This document shows, in pieces, positions 16,633 to 26,254 of a stretch of 40,403 bases of DNA. Source of the stretch: Verrucomicrobiales bacterium (lineage in GTDB: Bacteria > Verrucomicrobiota > Verrucomicrobiia > Verrucomicrobiales > DEV007); the NCBI GenBank assembly GCA_014239335.1, contig JAAZZC010000142.1, positions 1-40,403 on the forward strand, read 5' to 3'. The position numbers were made by a program, and so were the translations under genes. Within the stretch, counting starts at the first letter, position 1. Every line of letters starts with the position of its first letter. The notes below the pieces were generated by a model. It made no database searches. It had not been told where the DNA came from and saw nothing but the letters and a program-made list of their open reading frames with translations.

Positions 16633-19600
16633 CTATTCAGAACTACTGTCTAATCTTAAGCGTAAAAATGCTTTTTGAGAAGTTGACGGTAACCGAATTA
16701 CATTATTCCTCATTAATGATTCAACTTTGACTGTATCAATAGGCAACTCATTCCATTGCTTCAAGTCATCAGAATACTCGAAAACAACCCTGTAATCGCT
16801 TACAGCCAATCTCGTTGCAACTTCCCAAATCATTTCATTACTCAGAATATCAAATCGCGGCAAATTTATTTGATTAAACCTTTTAACTCCACCTCCAAGA
16901 ACATATTGCAAAGCGTTAATTAATCCGTCCCCGTCATCGTCTACATATGGAGGCCCAACTTTATTCTCATCAGACCACATTTCATAAGTCTCTTCTAAAA
17001 TTATCCCATGCGGACTCCCAAGATAGCTGCTAATTACCCAAGATGCCCTAGAATTATAAAGGGGAGGATCAATTGTTAAATCTTTCAGTTCTAATGAATA
17101 CCCCTCACCATCGGCTTGGCTGTACCATTCATCATTAAATGAAAACCTAACCATATTAAATGGATAAGGCTCTGGTAACTGAAGAATCAATTCCTCGCCT
17201 CCATTATTTAATCTCCCTGCATACTCAACAATTAAATGGTTTATCTCACCATATCTAGAAGTGAACGCGTTTAAATTAGACGCAAGAACTACTGACTCCT
17301 TTGGTGAAAGAAACATTTCACCAAAGGTATATTCAATGCCTTTTACAAAACTAATTCCATTTAGATTTAATGTTTTTTCCCCAACATTCTGTAACTCAAT
17401 GTACTCGTACTCAGACCCGCCAAGAGGGTTGTACATGATTTCTATTATCCTAAGGGAGTTATAAATTTCCAACAGCCTCTCATATTCTACATACTCATCT
17501 GAACCTTGTACCGGCTGCATAACCCCCGGTGTAGGCACTATAAATTTCTGATAGGAATCACTTCCTGCGATCTTTCCTTCTGATAATCCTTCAATCTGTG
17601 GACCATATATAACATTATCTAGAAGTGACCCATCTCTATCCGTGAGCACAATTTGATCCAAGTCAGTAGCCAACTTAAAGCCCTTAGGTTCAACAGTTAC
17701 ATAATTATTTGGAGCAATAAAACTTAATTCAGGTAGCAACATCGAATTTTCACCATAAGTGAGAGAATCAGAAAGACTTACTCCTGTTAGCTCGACGGGA
17801 AATGATGAATTGTTCACCAATTCAATGAATTCACTCCGATCCAATTGCCCTGGATTAGCAAGCCATTCACTTATCCTAAGACCAGAAGGATCACCAATCC
17901 TCACTTCTCTATTCTCTGCCCCAGGAGTTGGGACATTTAGCATCCACAAAGAATTCCTTCCATATCTACCAATGGAGTAATTGACTGCCTGAAAACCATA
18001 ATCGATCGAATCTAATATCTTACCTGAATCAAATAAATAGATAGACCCTCCTCCCTTTTTTATTTCCATAGAATCGTTAGAAGGATTAATTTCAATGACT
18101 AAGTAACCCCACGCTTCAATTTCAGAAATTTGGTCAAGATCTATTCGTGAATCACCCTCGATAGATGAACTGACATAATAACCATTCAAGCTAATAGGTT
18201 TAGGGCTCGAATTGTATAGTTCAACATATGAAGGATTACCTCCATCAGATTCATATACTCCTTCATTTGAAATTAACACCTCATTTAGAACAAGCCTGTC
18301 GGGATAAGATTCGACGATCTCCCATTGTTCTGATTGTGTTGGCATCTCTTGCCAATTCCCTGCGAAATCTTGTCCCAAAACTTCAATCGAATAAACACCC
18401 GGCAAAAGATCTTTTAATAATATCCTCCCACTACGAACAGTCACGCCCACTAGTGGATTAAAACCATCACCTATTTCAATCACCTCACTCCATTCTGTAT
18501 CTTTAAATCTCCAACGATAAGAAAAGTATCCCGGCCCCCCAACCATCAATGCCGCTTCTTGATCGGTTGTAATTGAAGGCGGCTCTCCAGATATAAATAT
18601 CCCAGAACGAACCAAGGCCCCGAGATCTTGACCAAATTTTCCTGCACCTCTTGCAGGGGACGCAGGATGCAACTTGAAGTCTTGGGACTCAGGATCAGCA
18701 AATAGCGGGAAATCAATTGTGTTATTCTTCCCCAGATCCAAAATGCTCAAGCCTTCATGGTTCCTTCCTATAGTTAAATCTGATAATTGCGGATCTAAGA
18801 GATTTTGGACTAGTTCCAATGGAGTTACAGGATACGGCGGTTCTTTAGCATCATCAGCGCCACTAAAGACTCTCGGAGTGACTAGAATATTATCAGTGAG
18901 ATACGCTCCTTTTCCGTGAGTGGCTCGAGAATCAGTATCTGTGGGTATGAAAAGATTTACAACAGACGCAACGCTCGGATTATCAAATCTATCATTAAAA
19001 TCGGGATGGATTTTATAGACTGTATTATTCTCAAAAATAGCAGCACTCTGAATTTTTAAGCTGATTGCATGATCAACATCAGAAAAAACATTTCTCGATA
19101 TAGAGAATGTAGCCCCAGGACCAACATCACCTGTAGAGATTGCATTGGCATAACCTCTATCAGAGGTTTCATCATCTTTGAACACGTTAAGAAATACATT
19201 TTCTGACAAATAAACATCTCCTCCAAGGTCACAAAGTTCATCACCTGCCCCTGCAAAATAGTTGCCTATAATTTGAACTATTGGACCAGGTCTCCACCCA
19301 CTATCAACATCGATCACATCGTTATGACCCTTATTCCTTCCAAAATAGTTATCTCTTATAATGTACCTACCGCCTTCAGGAATTTCTCCTATCCCTTTTA
19401 TATGTTCACTAATATTATCAAGACCAAGCTCTGCGGGCTTCTCCTCATCAGTAAACATATCAGGAAACTTTGTATTCCTTATAATAACTGAAGCATCCTC
19501 CGTATAAATCATTCGTATGTGAGTTCTGCTAAAAGAAACATCATCTATTACACATTGTGATTTTATCACACCAATAGCACCCTCATCATCTTGGGCGCTC

Positions 19601-22600
19601 TCAAAATCGGTACAGATTATTATATTTTCTAGATCTAATGTGTTAATCAATTTCAATCCTCTCCATTTTGGAGGTCCGTCAGGCAATTCTCCATCTCCTG
19701 CCTCGTCCTCCACAAATGGAGCTCCAGGAAAATGAGAAAATTGAATCCTGCGTTCTGGATCACCCACAATTGAAGCCTTACCTTCAATCTCAATCTTTAC
19801 ACCTTCGGCAACATAAACAGATACCCCTGCTTCCAAATAAAAGTCAACTCCGTCTGGCACCTTCACATCGTCCGTAACGTAGTACGGAGATCCATCTAAT
19901 TCCCAACGCACTTCACCTCCAATTACAACGAAGTCATAAAACCCCACATCCTTTTCCTTTTGCTCATCTGAATCTTCTACTATTGCTGGCGAGTCTTCTG
20001 AAAGCCTGAAGTCACCAGTTTCTGAATTCCTAAAAAGAGGGTCCAAACTTTGATTCCCTTCCCACCCTCCTTCAACTATGGAACCCTTAACTGCTATATC
20101 TTCCTCACTATAATCAGTCCGAACAGACAATCCATTACCCCATAAAATACTATTATTAACCACATACCGACTAGGCTCATCATTGCCGTCCTTATTCTCG
20201 ACCTGTAACCCAACTCCATCATTCCCAGAGACTGTTACACTATTAAGAATGACATCAGCATCATCCTTAGCCGAAATTCCAATAGCATTATTGACCAAAA
20301 GCCCACCATTTAATTGAAGAGATCCGCCAAATACACTAATTCCTTTATCCGAACAGTTTCTACATATAACACCTTCAACCAGAACGTCAGCTCCAAGAGT
20401 ATCTATCCCATCATCATCCATATACGCCACTGTAAGATTCTTAAGAATCAACTCCTGACCTGGCCTTGTTTCATGAAGATATATAGCATCATTGTCGTCA
20501 GTAACATTATCTTCTCTATAGACACCAAGCATATCGGTTATGTAAGAATCCTCCAAGAGAACCCCCGTATCAAAAGTCTCAAAACCCATCACTGACCTGG
20601 CCCAATGACACCTACGGAAAACCAAACTAGAACCTATTCCATTTTGTGCATTTGCCTGACCAATCTTTCCTCTATTATCTGATATCGTACAATCTTCAAA
20701 AACTACACTTGACCCAAGAACTCTCAAAACCCTGCCATGATCTGTATGCCCACCTTTTGGAGAATGACCACCACGGTGAATGTTTGTGAATTTAAAAATG
20801 GCACCTTCTGATTCATCAAATAATATCTGCCCCCACACTTCACCAGCAGAGGGAGAAGTGAACGTTATAGGCTCTTCACTATTACCAACGCAATTAATAG
20901 TACCTGCGATTATTAAGTCTGAACCAGCGGAACTCTGAGGCTCCTCATCCCCACTTAACAAAATAATGGTGCCAGGTAGAATATTGAGAACATGACCTTT
21001 AGGAACGGTCACATCACCTATAACACGAACGACCCCAGACCAATTAGTTACAGTATCCTCTAAAGCCCCTGAAACTTCGGTAAAATCTGGAGATGGCCCT
21101 AAACTAATGATGCTTTTAGAAACGCTCTGCTGCCCCATTTCAACATTTAAATTTAAATTTCCAGGATCTGTAGAGGGGCCAGAAATAAGAGCACTTAGCT
21201 GAAGATCAAAACTGATGTCAGAACTTCGATCATCGCCTTGCTTTATTTCTACAGCAATAACGTTTTTCCCTGCAACTAGTAGGTCTGCTGACAATTGAGA
21301 GAATTCCTGAAAGTTCTCAGTGGGAGCATCATCGCCATCAACTGTAAACTCATCAAAAGTCATTCCTGACTCCATGTTAGAGGTCTTAAAGAATTCCTTG
21401 CCGTTAATATATATTATAGCCCCATCGTCATACTTTAATCGCATTTCCAATGTAGAAATGTTTTCAATGTCATTCACATTAAATTCAGATCGAAAATATG
21501 TTGTAGCGTATTTATTTCTTGAGTTTGGCCCAAAGCTCACCTCTGTGACTTCATCATCATCACCATACCCCAATTCAGCCCTGCCTCTTTGCCATCCCGA
21601 ATCATCAAAATTCACAGCCTGCCAAAGGACGCCCTGATCAGATCCATTATCGAGGTAGCTCCATACTGAACCCTCTGAAAGGAGAACTACTTCCTCTTCT
21701 AATCCACCACCCTGCACAGTCACTAATGCACTTCCCAAGCCATTTCTAAGATTAACAACATTAGGACTTATTCTGACTCCAGCCCTATTTGCAGTCAGAG
21801 TCACTGAAGTGTCCCAAACATCTCTTAAATAAGAACCATTAGAGCCCCTTACATCTACACGCACAAGGAATGGAACCTTAGGAATATATGAGTCTCGAGT
21901 CGTTAAGAATAAGTTACCGCTAATATTAGTACCTGTAAGGTCTCCTGAAACCTCTGTGACTTTTCCTGTATCATTCCATAATTTTATATACTCTTCATGC
22001 AACATCTGACCATCAGCCCCTTCATAAAAAGCGACTCTAACCCTATTTAACCCTGGCATTAAAGCACCTCCATTTGAAAATGAACGGAGCGTTAAATTCC
22101 ACACCCCTTCACGAGGATTAAGATTTGCATCTATCCCATTAACTTTTACGGATTTAACCTTTCCAACATGAAAATCTCCACTGAACCTAGCATCTCCATT
22201 AACTGTGCGGTAATACCCATCACTTGATTCGGGCAAATCCACCTCTACTGAATAATTAGTCTGTATTTGCGCCAAGACTCCACGCCTACGATCAACAACA
22301 AACTCCTTCATCTCATCTAAAACATCGGAAGGAAAAAACGCGCCTACTGCCCTATCAATGATTGGATTGATAAGCTCTGGCCTAAATTTGCTCTCAATTA
22401 TCTGAATAAATTTGGCGTAATAACGGGGGATGATATCAGGATGAGACAAAAACTCACTCAACCCATCAACGCCTGTATATGTGAAAATTGACAAGTTAGG
22501 ACTCCCTGATCTCGTTCCCTGATCTAATACCGTATCTAAATCATGGGGAACTAACTGAAACCGTTGATCGTTCTCGCCTCTGTACAAAGCATAATCATCG

Positions 22601-24327
22601 CCTTTACCTGTAGTAAGACCTCCCTCCCTATTTCCTATCAGTGAATCCACAGCTAAGAAATGCAACCACTGATCAATATCTATAACTTCAGACAATCTCT
22701 CAATGTAATCAGGCTCTTCATCACTGTTTAACGTTTTCGTCAGATTAATAATATCAGACCAATCATCTACTGATTTATTTGTCTTCTTGAAATAAGTATT
22801 ACGATAAGAGTCAGACTGTTCCCCTTCATATTTAAGGTCACCCTCATCTCCATTATCCTCATCATCTCTCACTTGGTATATGTTCCCATCAGAATCTTCA
22901 GGCCAGTGAGCATCAACGAAATTTGAATCGAGGGACTCCGTTCTAGCATAGTAACCGAACATCCGTGGCCCACCGGACTCCGCAAGGTCTTCTCCATTAA
23001 TGTGAAGCTTAACAGGAATACTGTCAGCTGCCTTAACCCCCAACCATTGATAAAGCCAACTTCCAACGACTTGAGAATGAGTGTACTGACAATTAAATTT
23101 TATTGATTCCTGTCCGTTCCAAGAATCATCTGATCTAAATTTAATTAAATGATTGTTTGGAGGGCCATTCCGGCTACTCGCTCCTCGGTTGCGAATCGAA
23201 GACAAGTACCTCACTCTCTCCCCTTTTCCGTCAAAACTAATGAAAGTACAATTCATTTCAGCATTGCTATCAGATTGGCTGGATCGACGCCCAATCTCTT
23301 CAAGCTCACCTCGTTCAGCGTCAGTCATGATCACATAATAACTAGGCACGGAATCGTTATGCTCGTAATCATCATCCACCATATACAAATAATTACACAC
23401 ATTACCCTTCCCAAGTATTCGAAGTGGCCACTGTCTAGATTCATTTTCGCCAACTCCAAGAACAAAGAAAAACTCAACAACCGATTTGTCCTGCTGCTCT
23501 GGAATTTCAGCAAAATAAGCGCCCTCCTCATTAACTTTCATATCCATTGAAGCAAAATCATCAGCGGCACCGTCGACCTTCCAAAACAGTTCAAGCCCGA
23601 GATCGTCAAACCTTGAAGAATTATCAATTTTAATAGTTACTCGAACAGGATCCGTTGATTTTGGCAGTACCGGAAAATGGCTGATACTTTCTATTAATGG
23701 AACTAGTTTTGGATCATAAACTGAATTTTGTTGACCAGGGGTTCCTCCTTCTAAAATAGAAGAACTCCAATTTTGACCATTATTATTTTTGTCAGCCCAG
23801 TTGACCAACTCTAAAGACCTTCCTCCACCATCATGCAAAGCCTCCCAAACCCAACCTTCATGCCCACGATCATCGGGTCCGGTTTTTCTTGAAGCCCAAA
23901 AACCCTCATCAGCATAATCAACTTGATCTATTTCTTTATTAGAACCGTCTCTTATTCGTATTCTCTCTCCAGTATTTGATAATTTTCCGACCCAAGGGCC
24001 CAATGCTTCTGGGGCATCAGGATAAAATGACGCAAACCTTTCTGGATCCGCAGCAACAACCACAAAAGATTCAGGATCAATAACATAATTGGGAAATTCA
24101 TAATTTACACCAGCACTTATACGCCAACCCTGAAGAGCAATTTCTTGCGGGCCCGAATTATATATCTCAATCCACTCCTTGCTGAAATCCTCAACCCCGT
24201 CTTCATCCTTTATGGAATAATTAATTTCATTGATAATCAATTTTGCTTCCACTTTAGACGATGCCAAATTGATTATCGCGCAACACCACAGCAAAGGGAT
24301 CAGGGTTATAGAAGGGTCAATCTTCAT
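16633..24327 (-). CDS. Giant secreted protein: lamin-tail, CotH and beta-helix domains
   Basis: A 2564-residue exported protein. The signal peptide is at about 1-28. In order: lamin-tail-like domain (30-205, IINEINY...EWIEIYNSG); CotH kinase-like domain (about 325-690) with the DxD-type motif HDLDTVL near 595; a jelly-roll domain (885-1050, FDDSGWQRG and KYDDGAIIYINGKE); and a first right-handed beta-helix (about 1075-1440). A second beta-helix follows (about 1470-1905), then a fibronectin-like segment (1930-2010) and three more lamin-tail domains (about 2013-2130, 2141-2255, 2285-2420). An Asp-rich DDDGDG calcium-type motif lies near 2455, and the C-terminal domain ends with a typical FLRLRL strand. 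Acidic, Ca-binding-like composition suits a cell-surface or released protein. No sorting tail is visible. Function is unknown; a link to surface attachment or polysaccharide binding is inference. Confidence 0.85.
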   Translation of the reverse strand: MKIDPSITLIPLLWCCAIINLASSKVEAKLIINEINYSIKDEDGVEDFSKEWIEIYNSGPQEIALQGWRISAGVNYEFPNYVIDPESFVVVAADPERFASFYPDAPEALGPWVGKLSNTGERIRIRDGSNKEIDQVDYADEGFWASRKTGPDDRGHEGWVWEALHDGGGRSLELVNWADKNNNGQNWSSSILEGGTPGQQNSVYDPKLVPLIESISHFPVLPKSTDPVRVTIKIDNSSRFDDLGLELFWKVDGAADDFASMDMKVNEEGAYFAEIPEQQDKSVVEFFFVLGVGENESRQWPLRILGKGNVCNYLYMVDDDYEHNDSVPSYYVIMTDAERGELEEIGRRSSQSDSNAEMNCTFISFDGKGERVRYLSSIRNRGASSRNGPPNNHLIKFRSDDSWNGQESIKFNCQYTHSQVVGSWLYQWLGVKAADSIPVKLHINGEDLAESGGPRMFGYYARTESLDSNFVDAHWPEDSDGNIYQVRDDEDNGDEGDLKYEGEQSDSYRNTYFKKTNKSVDDWSDIINLTKTLNSDEEPDYIERLSEVIDIDQWLHFLAVDSLIGNREGGLTTGKGDDYALYRGENDQRFQLVPHDLDTVLDQGTRSGSPNLSIFTYTGVDGLSEFLSHPDIIPRYYAKFIQIIESKFRPELINPIIDRAVGAFFPSDVLDEMKEFVVDRRRGVLAQIQTNYSVEVDLPESSDGYYRTVNGDARFSGDFHVGKVKSVKVNGIDANLNPREGVWNLTLRSFSNGGALMPGLNRVRVAFYEGADGQMLHEEYIKLWNDTGKVTEVSGDLTGTNISGNLFLTTRDSYIPKVPFLVRVDVRGSNGSYLRDVWDTSVTLTANRAGVRISPNVVNLRNGLGSALVTVQGGGLEEEVVLLSEGSVWSYLDNGSDQGVLWQAVNFDDSGWQRGRAELGYGDDDEVTEVSFGPNSRNKYATTYFRSEFNVNDIENISTLEMRLKYDDGAIIYINGKEFFKTSNMESGMTFDEFTVDGDDAPTENFQEFSQLSADLLVAGKNVIAVEIKQGDDRSSDISFDLQLSALISGPSTDPGNLNLNVEMGQQSVSKSIISLGPSPDFTEVSGALEDTVTNWSGVVRVIGDVTVPKGHVLNILPGTIILLSGDEEPQSSAGSDLIIAGTINCVGNSEEPITFTSPSAGEVWGQILFDESEGAIFKFTNIHRGGHSPKGGHTDHGRVLRVLGSSVVFEDCTISDNRGKIGQANAQNGIGSSLVFRRCHWARSVMGFETFDTGVLLEDSYITDMLGVYREDNVTDDNDAIYLHETRPGQELILKNLTVAYMDDDGIDTLGADVLVEGVICRNCSDKGISVFGGSLQLNGGLLVNNAIGISAKDDADVILNSVTVSGNDGVGLQVENKDGNDEPSRYVVNNSILWGNGLSVRTDYSEEDIAVKGSIVEGGWEGNQSLDPLFRNSETGDFRLSEDSPAIVEDSDEQKEKDVGFYDFVVIGGEVRWELDGSPYYVTDDVKVPDGVDFYLEAGVSVYVAEGVKIEIEGKASIVGDPERRIQFSHFPGAPFVEDEAGDGELPDGPPKWRGLKLINTLDLENIIICTDFESAQDDEGAIGVIKSQCVIDDVSFSRTHIRMIYTEDASVIIRNTKFPDMFTDEEKPAELGLDNISEHIKGIGEIPEGGRYIIRDNYFGRNKGHNDVIDVDSGWRPGPIVQIIGNYFAGAGDELCDLGGDVYLSENVFLNVFKDDETSDRGYANAISTGDVGPGATFSISRNVFSDVDHAISLKIQSAAIFENNTVYKIHPDFNDRFDNPSVASVVNLFIPTDTDSRATHGKGAYLTDNILVTPRVFSGADDAKEPPYPVTPLELVQNLLDPQLSDLTIGRNHEGLSILDLGKNNTIDFPLFADPESQDFKLHPASPARGAGKFGQDLGALVRSGIFISGEPPSITTDQEAALMVGGPGYFSYRWRFKDTEWSEVIEIGDGFNPLVGVTVRSGRILLKDLLPGVYSIEVLGQDFAGNWQEMPTQSEQWEIVESYPDRLVLNEVLISNEGVYESDGGNPSYVELYNSSPKPISLNGYYVSSSIEGDSRIDLDQISEIEAWGYLVIEINPSNDSMEIKKGGGSIYLFDSGKILDSIDYGFQAVNYSIGRYGRNSLWMLNVPTPGAENREVRIGDPSGLRISEWLANPGQLDRSEFIELVNNSSFPVELTGVSLSDSLTYGENSMLLPELSFIAPNNYVTVEPKGFKLATDLDQIVLTDRDGSLLDNVIYGPQIEGLSEGKIAGSDSYQKFIVPTPGVMQPVQGSDEYVEYERLLEIYNSLRIIEIMYNPLGGSEYEYIELQNVGEKTLNLNGISFVKGIEYTFGEMFLSPKESVVLASNLNAFTSRYGEINHLIVEYAGRLNNGGEELILQLPEPYPFNMVRFSFNDEWYSQADGEGYSLELKDLTIDPPLYNSRASWVISSYLGSPHGIILEETYEMWSDENKVGPPYVDDDGDGLINALQYVLGGGVKRFNQINLPRFDILSNEMIWEVATRLAVSDYRVVFEYSDDLKQWNELPIDTVKVESLMRNNVIRLPSTSQKAFLRLRLDSSSE

Positions 24328-24501
24328 ACTAGAAAATTCAATTTCTTATGACAAAGAAATCACACTTTAGATTCATCTGTTTTTGAAAAAAACTTGCCTT
24401 ATCATTATTAGCCTAGGGTAATATATTTGGTATTTTACTCTTTATCTGTCAAAATCCAAAACAAGAGTACTCCCCACTTATTAAGCCGAGATTAATGAGA
24501 C

Positions 24502-24537
24502 AAAAAAACCGCACCCCCTATCGAGAGAGTGCGGTTT
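24502..24537 (-). terminator. Rho-independent terminator of HU gene
   Basis: AAACCGCAC (24506-24514) pairs perfectly with GTGCGGTTT (24529-24537) around a 14-base loop. On the minus strand the stem runs into seven T residues (24502-24508). It lies 24 bases after the HU stop codon. The plus side is not T-rich, so the direction is clear. Confidence 0.85.
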
Positions 24538-24560
24538 AATTAATTTGATCAGTCTGTAAT

Positions 24561-24872
24561 TTATCCAGCGACCATGTCCTTTAGATTTTTCAAAGGACGG
24601 ATCTTGACTACTTTACGCTCAGGCTTAGCTGAAACTGTGATCATTTCCCCTGTAAATGGGCTCTTCATCTCCCTTTCCGGAGTTGCAGGTTTGATCTGTC
24701 TAACGATCTTACATAGACCTGGAATTGTGAATGCACCCGCTTCTCCATTGATCGAAGCGGAAATTTGATTAGTTAACGAGTCTAAAACACTGATAACATC
24801 TTGTTTTTTAAGTCCAGTCTGTTCAGCAATGCTGTTTAAAACTTGTGTTTTGCTAGGTGGTTTAACTGCCAT
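24561..24872 (-). CDS. HU-family DNA-binding protein
   Basis: Small nucleoid protein, 103 residues. The N-terminal helical dimerisation region (SKTQVLNSIAEQTGLKKQDVISVLDSLTNQI) and a beta arm carrying the motif KSPFTGEMI are visible; the Pro of this motif is the residue that intercalates into DNA in HU/IHF. The family's usual RNP is KSP here, and the arm is followed by a basic stretch (KPERKVVKIRPLKNLKDMV). It is monocistronic, with its own promoter (24928-24958) and terminator. Whether it is HU or a diverged histone-like paralogue cannot be decided. Confidence 0.9.
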   Translation of the reverse strand: MAVKPPSKTQVLNSIAEQTGLKKQDVISVLDSLTNQISASINGEAGAFTIPGLCKIVRQIKPATPEREMKSPFTGEMITVSAKPERKVVKIRPLKNLKDMVAG

Positions 24873-24904
24873 GGTATTTCTTTATTGTTAGTTGTGATGG
24901 GTCT

Positions 24905-24914
24905 CTCTTAAGAG
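24905..24914. repeat. Ten-base palindrome in HU leader
   Basis: CTCTTAAGAG is a perfect ten-base palindrome. With the predicted HU transcription start near 24921, it covers about +8 to +17 of the leader, a usual operator position. It may be chance. Confidence 0.3.
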
Positions 24915-24927
24915 TTCTTAAATATAT

Positions 24928-24958
24928 ATTATACTTATACGATTTTATGAAAGGTCAA
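24928..24958 (-). promoter_or_regulatory. Predicted promoter of HU gene
   Basis: On the minus strand, TTGACC (complement of 24953-24958) and a consensus TATAAT (complement of 24928-24933) are 19 bases apart. The predicted start is near 24921, giving a 49-base leader to the ATG. The spacer is longer than the optimal 17. Confidence 0.55.
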
Positions 24959-25443
24959 CCAACAAAAAAGCTAAAAAGACTATAAATACCAATTTTTTTT
25001 TATTTTCAGGGTATTGATTCAATCAAATTGAAAAAAATAAGGAAGAGTAATTATTTAATAGTTTTAAAAACTTTTACAGCTTAATAATTTACAACAACTT
25101 ATGTAAGTCCTCTTATTTACCTAGATTGATAGCGTTATATATAAGAAATTCTTAAATTTGAATCAAAAAACAATAATTAAACGCATCATAAAAATTTTAT
25201 AACTTTAGGCACTTCGACAGATTTCATCAAATAATTTATATAATTAAGCAAATCAGAATAGGAATATTAATTCGAATCGACTTAAGGCAATATTTATTGG
25301 ATTTTATGAAAAAAACTTACTTCCATCTAAAGTATGAACATAAATAAGTAATTCTCGATCGATTTTCACATATACTTAATAGATACAGTTAAGGGTTCTT
25401 GCCCAATCTAAATGAGGAGATAACATTCCTGCAATTAAGCCCA
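24959..25443. other. AT-rich intergenic region between HU and trpA
   Basis: Together with the HU leader, about 570 bases without a credible gene, at roughly 25% GC and lower than elsewhere in the window. It holds a T10 run (24992-25001), a 13-base palindrome (25014-25026), many A/T tracts spaced about a helix turn apart, and a TATACT sequence near 25373 that could be a -10 for trpA, though no good -35 was found. Bent DNA is plausible. No tRNA, T-box or tryptophan leader peptide was seen. Confidence 0.5.
25014..25026. repeat. Palindrome TTGATTcAATCAA
   Basis: A perfect 6+6 inverted repeat around one central base, in the AT-rich gap upstream of the HU promoter. The shape suits a dimeric regulator's binding site, but no regulator gene is nearby. 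Confidence 0.35.
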
Positions 25444-26247
25444 ATGAAAAATCGCATAGAACAGAAATTTGAACTGCTTAAAATTGACAAAAAAGCAGCA
25501 TTCGTCGCTTATGTATGTGCAGGAGACCCCACTATAGATAAATCATTAGAAATATTACTCTCCATCGATGAAGCAGGCGCTGATATTATTGAAATCGGCA
25601 TCCCCTTTTCAGACCCCCTCGCCGATGGCATCGTAAATCAGATGGCAGCAAGCAGAGCCCTTAATGCTGGGATGACAGTCCCTCATGTTATAGATCTTAT
25701 TAAGAGCTTTAGAAAGCATTCTCAAACCCCCTTAGTCTTATTCACCTACCTCAACCCAATATATAACTATGGATATGAACGCTTCCATGAAGATGCTTCA
25801 ATGGCTGGAGCCGACGGCATATTAACTCTTGATCTTCCACCCTCTGAGGAAAACATCAATGAAGAGCTCTGCAATGCAAAAGGACTCCTCCCCATTCGTT
25901 TAATTGCACCCACAACTCCAAAAGCTAGAATTGCACAAATTGCAAAAAGCGGGCTAGGTTTCATCTATTACGTATCTAGAGAAGGAGTCACTGGCAAACA
26001 AACAAAACTCGCCGAAGGGATACAAGAACAAATATTATCGATTAAAAAGCTAACGGACTTGCCAATTGTGGTTGGTTTTGGAATATCATCACCTGAACAA
26101 TCCAAAGACGTTGCAAGCATGTCCGATGGTGTTGTTGTTGGAAGTGCGATCGTTGATTTTATTTCAAAAAATCAGAACCAGGCAAACCTTAAAGAGCTAG
26201 TTCATGATTTTGTAAAACCTCTGGCTGACGCCTCCAAAATTAATTAA
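25444..26247 (+). CDS. trpA: Tryptophan synthase alpha chain
   Basis: Cleaves indole-3-glycerol phosphate to indole and glyceraldehyde 3-phosphate. From the ATG at 25444 the protein has 267 residues, the usual length. The catalytic Glu50 (DIIEIGIPFSDPLADG) and Asp61 lie as in E. coli TrpA (49 and 60). FIYYVSREGVTG, VGFGIS and GVVVGSAIV match the phosphate site. A TTG at 25399 would add 15 residues without family support and is rejected. No trpB or other trp gene is near; instead trpA leads into dapF eight bases downstream, an unusual arrangement. No Shine-Dalgarno sequence is visible. Confidence 0.95.
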   Translation: MKNRIEQKFELLKIDKKAAFVAYVCAGDPTIDKSLEILLSIDEAGADIIEIGIPFSDPLADGIVNQMAASRALNAGMTVPHVIDLIKSFRKHSQTPLVLFTYLNPIYNYGYERFHEDASMAGADGILTLDLPPSEENINEELCNAKGLLPIRLIAPTTPKARIAQIAKSGLGFIYYVSREGVTGKQTKLAEGIQEQILSIKKLTDLPIVVGFGISSPEQSKDVASMSDGVVVGSAIVDFISKNQNQANLKELVHDFVKPLADASKIN

Positions 26248-26254
26248 CTTTGTA

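Noticed and set aside
23149-23550. 133-codon open frame antisense to the giant gene
   Set aside because: Overlaps a long, well-structured coding region and has no domain, start signal or coding-like composition of its own.
25412-25423. Short leader peptide (Met-Arg-Arg-stop) before trpA
   Set aside because: Three codons with no Trp and no attenuator hairpins; likely chance.
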